10,925 bases of DNA, taken from positions 95,873 through 106,797 of the forward strand of contig MU646833.1 of assembly GCA_026770585.1 (NCBI GenBank), read 5' to 3'. Source of the stretch: Baffinella frigidus (taxonomy: Eukaryota; Cryptophyceae; Cryptomonadales; Baffinellaceae). Under the pieces are notes generated by a model, which was not told the DNA's origin, made no database searches, and saw nothing but the letters and a program-made list of their open reading frames with translations. The position numbers and the translations under genes are program-made. Shown here in pieces: positions 6,609 through 10,857 of the stretch. Positions within the stretch are counted from its first letter, which is position 1; each line of letters starts with the position of its first letter.

Positions 6609-6805
6609 GTGTCGGCATGCAAGGAGGAGGAATACTACCACGCCAGGGCACTCGAAACATCCACTTTTGACATCTTTCAAGGGAAATGCCTTGAATTATT
6701 AAGTCAACCGCGTCAGATCTGGAGCTGATAAGGCGTCGGTTTCCCTCGATCATTCTGGCGTGGTACGAAGGCGCTGGCATTCACGCGGAAGACTACTGGA
6801 CCCTC
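6609..6805 (+). pseudogene. Exon E2, copy b, split by a 126-bp TIR insertion
   Basis: The first half (6609-6637, VSACKEEEY after acceptor GAGAAG) and the second half (6764-6805, YEGAGIHAEDYWTL) are the two parts of one E2 copy. Between them lies a TIR element with a TA duplication; leaving out the element and one TA gives a continuous frame colinear with the reference. The 3' end (KRIGRMIRSGK) is absent and the frame runs into the 6842 repeat cluster. Confidence 0.75.
6638..6763. mobile_element. 126-bp TIR element with TA target duplication
   Basis: The ends CCACGCCAG (6638-6646) and CTGGCGTGG (6755-6763) are perfect 9-bp inverted repeats, with further partial matching inward (CTCGAAA / TCGAGGGAAA complement). 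TA precedes (6636-6637) and follows (6764-6765). Insertion inside a coding exon with a precise, frame-restoring boundary makes this the best-defined mobile element in the window. A TA duplication is typical of Tc1/mariner-type DNA elements. No transposase encoded. Confidence 0.83.
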
Positions 6806-6841
6806 CACCCTGTTACCCGCACCCCTCCAGCTGAGCTCAAC

Positions 6842-6958
6842 ACTAGCGTGTTTAAACACTAGCTCCAGCAGAGCTAGTGCAAACACTAGCTCCAGCAGAG
6901 CTAAACTATACACTAAACACTAGCGCCGCAGAGCTAAACACCAGTGCGCAGCGCTAGT
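6842..6958. repeat. AAACACTAGC repeat cluster with stem-loops
   Basis: AAACACTAGCTCCAGCAGAG starts at 6854 and 6881, with shorter variants from 6915 and 6936. Each unit folds: CACTAGCTC/GAGCTAGTG (6857-6865 / 6871-6879) is a perfect 9-bp stem, and GTGTTTAAACAC (6848-6859) is a perfect palindrome. Confidence 0.88.
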
Positions 6959-7032
6959 TTTTAGCTCTTCATTAGTGAAGGGGTGCGGGTGAGCGGCTGG
7001 AATATTAACCTTGGACTCTCTCCCGCTCGAAG

Positions 7033-7098
7033 GTGTCGGCATACAAGGGGGAGGAGTACTATGAGGGGGCGGGCATCCGCGCAGAGGACTACTGGACA
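7033..7098 (+). pseudogene. Exon E2, copy d (22 codons, 3' end lost)
   Basis: Acceptor CCCGCTCGAAG, then VSAYKGEEYYEGAGIRAEDY and WT, after which it departs from the reference, has no donor and stops within the following telomeric tract. The 5' flank CTCTCTCCCGCTCGAAG is identical to that of the intact copy at 7226, so duplication included the intron 3' end. Confidence 0.74.
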
Positions 7099-7119
7099 CC
7101 CCAGCAATCACCCTTATTA

Positions 7120-7190
7120 GGGGTGTAGGGTTGAGTGTTAATAACCCCTATTGAGGGTGTAGGGTGTAGGTTTTAGGGTTAATAACCCTT
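7120..7190 (+). repeat. Degenerate telomeric tract with AATAACCC repeats
   Basis: GGTGTAGGGTTGAGTG, GGTGTAGGGTGTAGG, TTTTAGGGTTAATAACCC; the phrase TTAATAACCCxTATTGA occurs twice (7138 and 7179). TTAGGGTTAATAACCCTTA is itself a short inverted repeat. Confidence 0.8.
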
Positions 7191-7225
7191 ATTGATACTA
7201 ACCGTAAACTCTCTCCCGCTCGAAG

Positions 7226-7327
7226 GTGTCGGCGTACAAGGAGGACGAGTACTATGAGGGGGCGGGCATCCGCGCAGAGGACTACTGGACGCTCAAACGC
7301 ATCGGCCGCATGATTCGCTCTGGCAAG
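7226..7327 (+). CDS. Exon E2, intact reference copy (34 codons)
   Basis: Bounded by pyrimidine-rich CTCTCTCCCGCTCGAAG and donor AAG|GTACAC; 102 nt, open, symmetric phase 0. It encodes VSAYKEDEYYEGAGIRAEDY then WTLKRIGRMIRSGK: an acidic/aromatic first half and a basic helix-like end. The acceptor is AAG, less usual than CAG but shared by all E2 copies that keep their 5' end. Six copies of this exon lie between 6391 and 8025; this is the only one complete and undamaged at both ends. Family not recognised. Confidence 0.6.
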
Positions 7328-7371
7328 GTACACCTCAGTCCACACAGAGGGCTACCAAGGGATTTGATAAT

Positions 7372-7409
7372 CCCTATGCCCTACGGGGTGATTCCGTAGG
7401 GACATAGGG
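7372..7409. repeat. Stem-loop, 15-16 bp arms
   Basis: CCCTATGCCCTACGG (7372-7386) pairs with CCGTAGGGACATAGGG (7394-7409) with one bulged base, loop GGTGATT. A smaller GGGATT/AATCCC stem lies just upstream (7359-7374). It starts 45 bp after the E2 donor, in the putative intron. Confidence 0.88.
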
Positions 7410-7423
7410 GGGTTCCTACGAAT

Positions 7424-7470
7424 ATGGTTCAAGAGAAACGGTGAAATTCTGACCGAGTCTCCTGAACCAT
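7424..7470. repeat. Short foldback, 12-bp arms with one mismatch
   Basis: ATGGTTCAAGAG (7424-7435) and CTCCTGAACCAT (7459-7470) pair apart from one position. A T1-like end, CGTAGCCCGCTGTGTGG, follows at 7476-7492. Confidence 0.7.
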
Positions 7471-7528
7471 CCCTTCGTAGCCCGCTGTGTGGCTCTCAGT
7501 CTATTGAGGCTCTCGCCAATGTGCTTCC

Positions 7529-7625
7529 CCCGGGCTCTTTCCCGCTCCAAAGTTGACGGATTTGTACCGGGAACCCAGCGTGTCAGCTTGAGCATAGTCG
7601 GTCAACCCGAGTGAGGCAGAGCTAG
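7529..7625 (-). repeat. Hairpin repeat H1 (copy 5)
   Basis: Minus-strand copy from CCCGGGCTCTTTCCCGC to CCGAGTGAGGCAGAGCTAG. Arms AAGTTGAC (7550-7557) and GTCAGCTT (7582-7589), one mismatch. It ends a few bases before E2 copy f and appears to have replaced that exon's 5' end. Confidence 0.87.
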
Positions 7626-7638
7626 AGGGCAGCTACAC

Positions 7639-7728
7639 CGAGAGGAGGAGTGCTATGAGGGGGCCGGAATCTGCGGGGATGATTACTGGACGCGCAAGCG
7701 CATCAGCCACACGATTCGCTCTGGCAAG
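7639..7728 (+). pseudogene. Exon E2, copy f (5' end replaced, 3' end and donor intact)
   Basis: Reads REEECYEGAGICGDDYW and on through TRKRISHTIRSGK into donor AAG|GTACTA. It is open for 30 codons, but the VSAYK start and the acceptor are gone, replaced by hairpin copy H1-5. Together with copy e it shows that the full exon includes the IRSGK end. Confidence 0.7.
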
Positions 7729-7748
7729 GTACTATCGACCTTTGGCGG

Positions 7749-7804
7749 TTGTGAGCGTAGTTGGGGCGACTAGCCAGCTGTGAGCGTAGTGGGGGGGGCT
7801 AGCC
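7749..7804 (+). repeat. 27-bp direct repeat, two copies
   Basis: TGTGAGCGTAGT followed by a G-run and CTAGCC, at 7749-7775 and 7778-7804. Lies between E2 copy f and the duplicated segment at 7861. Confidence 0.8.
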
Positions 7805-7860
7805 TGCGGGCAGCGTTGCAGGGTGGACTCCTTGTGCCATAGCGCTGCCGCGCTAGGGAA

Positions 7861-7922
7861 CTAGCCGTCGCGCCAGGTATGGGGGTTAAGGGTTAACGGT
7901 GTAGGGCGTGGTGTGTAAGGTG
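7861..7922 (+). repeat. 62-bp segment duplicated at 9535-9596 (E3 3' end plus intron start)
   Basis: CTAGCCGTCGCGCCAG|GTATGGGGGTTAAGGGTT... matches 9535-9596 with about six substitutions. The first 16 bases are the 3' end of exon E3 (PSRQ codons CCGTCGCGCCAG), the rest an intron start that turns into a TTTAGGG-like tract. So it is an E3 remnant lying upstream of the last E2 copy, the one exception to the exon-type ordering. Confidence 0.8.
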
Positions 7923-7950
7923 TTTCTCGCGGAGCGCACTCCGCGAGAAA
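7923..7950. repeat. Perfect 12-bp stem-loop, 4-base loop
   Basis: TTTCTCGCGGAG (7923-7934), loop CGCA, CTCCGCGAGAAA (7939-7950). Very stable. It lies at the junction between the duplicated 7861 segment and E2 copy g and has displaced that exon's first ~24 bases. It is not followed by a T-run, so it is not a bacterial-type terminator. Confidence 0.92.
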
Positions 7951-8025
7951 AAGAGGGTGTTACGAGGGTGCCGGAATCCGCGCGGAGGACTGCTAAGCAT
8001 CGGCCGCTCGATTCGCTCTGGCAAG
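7951..8025 (+). pseudogene. Exon E2, copy g, frameshifted
   Basis: YEGAGIRAEDC followed by TAA, then after a deletion the last part is again readable in another frame as SIGRSIRSGK, and the donor AAG|GTGCC is kept. Start missing; the hairpin 7923-7950 abuts it. Confidence 0.7.
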
Positions 8026-8060
8026 GTGCCAACGAATTTTGGCGTGTTTCGGGTACGCAC

Positions 8061-8198
8061 CCACACTGTGGACTGCGAACCTTTCATCACAAGTCATCTT
8101 GCTCAGAGATAATTAACTTGAAGGCCTTTCTCATGCAGATTGGTCACGTTACACCCTCAAATCCAGCGCCAACGAAACCCTCGTAGTCCACCGCGTGG
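8061..8198 (+). mobile_element. TIR element, family T2, 138 bp (copy A)
   Basis: The left end CCACACTGTGGACTGCGAA and the right end TCGTAGTCCACCGCGTGG are inverted repeats. The body aligns with 9950-10087, including AACCTTTCAT, AATTAACTT, TTGGTCACGT and CCAACGxAACCCTC, at exactly the same length. Its ends resemble those of T1 (CCACAC...GTGTGG) but the interior differs. No coding potential. Confidence 0.82.
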
Positions 8199-8281
8199 TT
8201 GTATAAATATCCAGAGTCAACTTTAGGAAAATTGGGACGTGTGACCTGGCGTGGCACGAAACGGCAGCCGATCTTCATTAG

Positions 8282-8356
8282 TAACATTAAAGCATTCGTG
8301 TAGTAATTTTCATTGAATCCTAAGGTTTTAAATTAAAACCTTTTTTATATGAGATC
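8282..8356 (+). repeat. AT-rich dispersed repeat R2 (copy 2) with palindrome
   Basis: TAACATTAAAGCATTCGTG, TAGTAATTTTCATTGAAT, then TTATATGAGATC: same order as 6243-6316. Inside, AAGGTTTTAA-A-TTAAAACCTT (8322-8342) is a perfect 10-bp inverted repeat that is absent from the other copy. Confidence 0.75.
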
Positions 8357-8415
8357 ACCTAGAGCGGGTGCCGCATCTGTCGGCCACGCGAAAACAATAT
8401 GACCATGCAAAACGT

Positions 8416-8440
8416 TGACGGTGCGGGTACTTAACCGTCA
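8416..8440. repeat. TTGACGGT hairpin, H1-like
   Basis: TGACGGT (8416-8422) and ACCGTCA (8434-8440) with GGGTAC in the loop. Same GTTGAC...GTAC...CCGTCA order as the other TTGAC hairpins at 8630 and 8735. Confidence 0.65.
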
Positions 8441-8588
8441 CCATGACGGTTGTATCAGATAGAAGCACTTAGTATGAGCCCTCTCTGGACGCCTGAAGTG
8501 TATGGTCCGACGCCATAAGTTCAATACAAGTCTCTTCTCTCTTGTTGACCCCCGGTTTCACCCACCAGAGGTTTGACCGCGTGTTCAG

Positions 8589-8780
8589 GTGGGGCTGGGG
8601 GCGAAAGCGTTATAAAAAATGCCACACCTTGACGGTGCTCGTACTGAACCGTCGACGTCAACCTTTTTTACAAAACGTGTACGGCTGGCCCTGGTCAGGC
8701 GACGGGGGCGTTCACCGAGGAAACAGTTCAAAAATGCCAAAAGTTGACCATGCTGGTACTCATCCGTCAACTTTTGGCAG
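8589..8780 (+). pseudogene. Exon E3 5' part interrupted by two TTGAC hairpin units
   Basis: After acceptor GTGTTCAG (ending 8588), GTGGGGCTGGGGGCGAAAGC repeats the start of E3 copy c (9061). At AAAAAATGCC it runs into a hairpin (TGACGGT 8630-8636 / ACCGTCG 8648-8654), then CAGGCGACGGGGGCGTTCA (8696-8714), then AAAAATGCC again and a second, perfect hairpin (8735-8779). The two hairpin-plus-GGCAGGCGACGG units look like a tandem duplication inserted inside the exon. Confidence 0.6.
8735..8779. repeat. Perfect 14-bp TTGAC stem-loop
   Basis: TGCCAAAAGTTGAC (8735-8748), loop CATGCTGGTACTCATCC, GTCAACTTTTGGCA (8766-8779). The loop GGTACxxATCC and arm AAGTTGAC match family H1, so H1 and these hairpins are probably one family. 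The right arm ends in GGCAG, placing an AG exactly before the E3 copy b coding segment. Confidence 0.93.
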
Positions 8781-8852
8781 GCGACGGGGGCGTTCAACGA
8801 GAACTCGCGCGAGAACCTCACCAAGATCGACCTTGTTCAGCCGTCACGCCAG
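8781..8852 (+). CDS. Exon E3, copy b, best-preserved (24 codons)
   Basis: Follows CTTTTGGCAG, itself the arm of the hairpin; 72 nt, open, ending at donor CAG|GTACTC, phase 0 at both sides. It encodes ATGAFNENSRENLTKIDLVQ then PSRQ. The same NENSRENLTKIDLVQPSR is in copy c, and the PSRQ/donor end also at 7861 and 9535. Its 5' boundary may be new: copy c and the 8589 piece suggest the ancestral exon began GTGGGGxTGGGGGCGAAAGC. If so, the hairpin supplies the present acceptor. Family not recognised. Confidence 0.5.
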
Positions 8853-8961
8853 GTACTCTACTTTTAGGGTTGCGGGTCGAGGATTTTGGCGCGGTTCATA
8901 CAGTTATGACGTGGGAGTCGTGTGTGATCACGTCCACCCAGAGGCTCTGTACATCTGTTTT

Positions 8962-9014
8962 AGCGAGAGAGATCACCCCTAGGCCCGTAGGGACATCGGG
9001 AGATCTCTCTCTCT
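8962..9014. repeat. Inverted repeat of GAGAGAGATC
   Basis: GAGAGAGATC (8964-8973) pairs with GATCTCTCTC (9002-9011); inside is CCCTA/TAGGG (8977-8990) resembling the 7372 stem-loop. Confidence 0.7.
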
Positions 9015-9025
9015 CGTTAGAGTTT

Positions 9026-9055
9026 GCCGAGAGGCAGGGATCCCTGCCTCTCGGC
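9026..9055. repeat. Perfect 30-bp palindrome
   Basis: GCCGAGAGGCAGGGA followed directly by its reverse complement TCCCTGCCTCTCGGC, with no loop; GGATCC at the centre. It ends five bases before the AG of the E3 copy c acceptor (9058-9060), where a pyrimidine tract would be expected. In single-stranded form it would make a cruciform or a near-closed hairpin. Confidence 0.96.
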
Positions 9056-9060
9056 TTCAG

Positions 9061-9151
9061 GTGGGGATGGGGGCGAAAGCCTTCTCAAAAATGAGAACTC
9101 GCGCGAAAACCTCACCAAGATCGACCTTGTCCAGCCGTCGCGCCGCGCCAG
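9061..9151 (+). pseudogene. Exon E3, copy c, two frame-disrupting indels
   Basis: After TTCAG, GTG GGG ATG GGG GCG AAA GCC TTC would read VGMGAKAF, but a five-A rather than six-A run puts NENSRENLTKIDLVQPSR in the next frame. Near the end TCGCGCCGCGCCAG carries an extra CGCGC relative to TCGCGCCAG in the 7861 remnant, so the donor CAG|GTACTG is also out of phase. Nearly the whole length is otherwise kept, making this the best view of the ancestral exon. Confidence 0.68.
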
Positions 9152-9183
9152 GTACTGACGTCAGGCCCAACCCCTGAACCCTT

Positions 9184-9228
9184 ATCAGATTCAGGGTTTA
9201 GAACCCTAAACAGACTGAGGGTTTAGTG
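9184..9228. repeat. Short telomeric tract in both orientations
   Basis: TCAGGGTTTAGAACCCTAAAC then GAGGGTTTAG: G-strand and C-strand TTTAGGG units back to back, so it can fold. Confidence 0.78.
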
Positions 9229-9489
9229 GTTTTGACGCGGTACCACCCTTCATGGAACATTATGGTATTTTGAGTATTCTTAAGTCAACTCCCCTGAGAT
9301 GCGGACGTAATGCGGCTGCCCCGTGATGAATGGATCTGGTACAAAAAGGTCTAATATGTATTTTGGTGGTATAAATCATGTCAACTTTTGCGATAAAGGG
9401 TTATTCGGGATTGGCCGCAAGTTCCCTCCAGGGTGGGTTTTGGCGTTTGGTGCCAGGCGTCACCAAGATCGTCCAAGGGTCAAGAGGTG
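9229..9489. other. Spacer, possible decayed E3 trace
   Basis: Mostly featureless. Near 9449-9474 CAGGCGTCACCAAGATCGTCC resembles the E3 segment encoding LTKIDLVQ (CTCACCAAGATCGACCTTG), so a heavily decayed exon copy may be present. Confidence 0.4.
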
Positions 9490-9740
9490 AGGGGTTTAGG
9501 GGTGAAGGGCGACAGGGAGACAGGGAGACAGGGACTAGCTGTCGCGCTAGGTATGGGGGTTAAGGGTTGACGGTGTAGGGCGCAGGGTGTAAGGTGTAGG
9601 GTCTAGGGTGAGTGGAGACAGGGTTTAGGGTTTAGGGTGTAGGGTTAAGAGAGACAGGGTTCGTCGTTTAGGGTTTAGAGTTAAGAGAGACAGGGTTCAT
9701 CGTTTGGGGTTTACAGTGAAGATAGACAGGGTTGAGGGTT
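9490..9740 (+). repeat. Long degenerate TTTAGGG / GACAGGG tract
   Basis: TTTAGGGGTGAAGGGC, then GACAGGGA units (9511-9534), the duplicated 9535-9596 segment, and then alternating TTTAGGG/TGTAGGG runs with a recurring phrase TTAAGAGAGACAGGGTTC (about 9645 and 9681, with a variant at 9717). Confidence 0.85.
9535..9596 (+). repeat. Second copy of the 7861-7922 segment
   Basis: CTAGCTGTCGCGCTAG|GTATGGGGGTTAAGGG: the E3 exon end (one change makes the last codon TAG instead of CAG) plus intron start, about 90 percent identical to 7861-7922. The two are 1674 bp apart on the same strand. Confidence 0.8.
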
Positions 9741-9949
9741 TCGAGTTGCTTCGTGTTGTACCAGGCGTCGTCGAGTTCCGGCGACCCCCGGCATAAATCG
9801 GGGATAGAATCTGCCAGGTAAAGTCTGTTAGGTGGCAGGGTTAGACCAGGTCATCGAAGGCGGTATGAGCGGATAACCTGACCGCATGAGCTGATAACCT
9901 GACCACATTACCCCCAACACGGGAAAGCATCATCGCACCCCCCCCCCTT
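9741..9949 (+). repeat. Spacer containing a 21-bp direct repeat
   Basis: ATGAGCGGATAACCTGACCGC (9865-9885) is followed directly by ATGAGCTGATAACCTGACCAC (9886-9906). Otherwise nothing recognisable, ending in a C-run (9939-9947) just before the T2 element. Confidence 0.8.
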
Positions 9950-10087
9950 CCACACGGTGGACTACGAACCTTTCATGAAAGGTCAACTTGCCTCGTTGCA
10001 ATTAACTTTAGAGATGTTCTGGTGCAATTTGGTCACGTACCCCCCTGGAATTCAGGCCCAACGGAACCCTCAAAGCCCACCGTATGG
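9950..10087 (+). mobile_element. TIR element, family T2, 138 bp (copy B)
   Basis: Ends CCACACGGTGGACTACGAA and TCAAAGCCCACCGTATGG, inverted repeats of each other with a few changes. Colinear with 8061-8198 over the full 138 bp at roughly three-quarters identity by eye. TT flanks both sides but is too short to call a duplication. Confidence 0.82.
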
Positions 10088-10253
10088 TTTGTGAAGCGAT
10101 TGCCATCATCGAACTAAGATCTAAATGCTGAGTTCACTGCGGCCATGTAACTTGTTAGGCGTTTAGGTCCTTGTCTTACAAGGCCTTCCCGGAAGGAAAA
10201 ACACGTGGCCATGTTGGTTTTGATCCGTGATAAACGCACTTTTTTCTTTGCCC
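10088..10253. other. Probable intron end upstream of E4
   Basis: No gene seen. A small AGGCCTTCCCGGAAGGAAA stem near 10181-10199. It finishes with the pyrimidine tract CTTTTTTCTTTGCCCGCAG (10239-10257), a strong acceptor whose last bases become the tandem unit that follows. Confidence 0.45.
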
Positions 10254-10321
10254 GCAGGTGAAATAACGGCCTTACCCCCGAACCTGCAGGTGAAATAACC
10301 GCGTTACCCCCGAATTTGCAG
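10254..10321 (+). repeat. 32-bp tandem repeat duplicating a 3' splice site
   Basis: GCAGGTGAAATAACxGCxTT, ACCCCCGAAxxT occurs at 10254-10285 and 10286-10317, and a third GCAGGTGAAAT begins at 10318. Each unit recreates CAG|GTGAAA, so three candidate acceptors lie in a row. After the first two the frame hits TAA at the third codon (GTG AAA TAA); only the third leads into an open exon. Confidence 0.92.
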
Positions 10322-10411
10322 GTGAAATTGGACGCAGGGGCGCGGATCAGGAAGACGCTGCGGCACTACGTGTTCCTGCACCGCCGCGTGCGCGCTGCCA
10401 TCAAAATCGAG
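10322..10411 (+). CDS. Exon E4, intact reference copy (30 codons)
   Basis: From CAG|GTGAAATTGG to GAG|GTGCCC; 90 nt, open, phase 0 both sides. It encodes VKLDAGARIRKTLRHYVFLH then RRVRAAIKIE, strongly basic and helix-like (Arg/Lys at ~11 of 30), with an alternating hydrophobic strand AAIKIE at the end. The RAxIKIE end plus donor recurs at 10656 and 10866. If unspliced, the frame continues to a stop at 10451. Family not recognised. Confidence 0.58.
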
Positions 10412-10556
10412 GTGCCCACTCCACTTAGCACCCGCCGGGGGCTTCACGGATAAGGTCCATCTAAACAATTTGTGCTAGAATCTTATCCATTTGCATTGGA
10501 TTATAACCGCATTTCCCCCGGATATCTGGGGGGGAAGGAACTCGGCCGCTGCTAAG

Positions 10557-10676
10557 TGGCCAGGCCGCATAGATTTGTACGAGCGTGAGGCGGAGTTTGA
10601 TGTGTACTGGAGGGACACGGAATCATCCCGAACAGGCGATTTGCTCCCCGTATGACGCGCTGCCGTCATAATCGAG
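10557..10676 (+). pseudogene. Exon E4, copy b, with unrelated upstream open segment
   Basis: The end (10656-10676) reads RAAVIIE into donor GAG|GTGCTA, matching E4. Upstream an open stretch from 10557 reads WPGRIDLYEREAEFDVYWRD, which does not match E4 and stops at 10652-10654 (TGA) immediately before the E4-like part. It may be another exon fragment. Upstream of it a C8/G8-type stem (TTTCCCCC...GGGGGGGAA, 10512-10536) is present. Confidence 0.5.
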
Positions 10677-10724
10677 GTGCTACCTCTGCCTGCGTAAAAC
10701 CGGGCTAGCCATGAAATACATTCA

Positions 10725-10830
10725 GGGCAGGAAATACAGTGCAAAGACAAGATATACAGTGCACAAGTGGCATATTTTCTGCCCTAGTCAAGGTATTTCC
10801 TGCCCTAGTCAAGGGCAGGAAATATCGTGC
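10725..10830. repeat. GGGCAGGAAATA cluster with perfect 12-bp stem-loop
   Basis: GGGCAGGAAATACAGTGCAAA at 10726-10745, ATATACAGTGCACAA at 10752-10766, TTTTCTGCCCTAGTCAAGG and TTTCCTGCCCTAGTCAAGG back to back, and GGGCAGGAAATATCGTGCAAA at 10813-10833. TATTTCCTGCCC (10794-10805) pairs perfectly with GGGCAGGAAATA (10813-10824), loop TAGTCAA. Confidence 0.88.
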
Positions 10831-10857
10831 AAAACTGCATCTATTTATGTATTGCAG

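Noticed and set aside
7923-7950. Rho-independent terminator
   Set aside because: Perfect GC-rich stem but no T-run after it, and the whole window is eukaryotic in character.
8542-8982. 146-codon plus-strand open frame
   Set aside because: It crosses the two hairpin units and reads the E3 segment in a different frame from NENSRENLTKIDLVQPSR, which is the frame shared with copy c.
5441-9740. True chromosome end
   Set aside because: The TTTAGGG tracts are short, degenerate and embedded between exon copies and unique sequence, so they are interstitial.
10254-10321. CRISPR-like array
   Set aside because: Units are head-to-tail without spacers, only two full copies, in a eukaryotic splice-acceptor context.
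10565-10654. Additional E2 copy (EREAEFDVYWRD)
   Set aside because: Shares only an acidic run and a YW pair; nucleotide sequence does not align with E2, so no homology is claimed.
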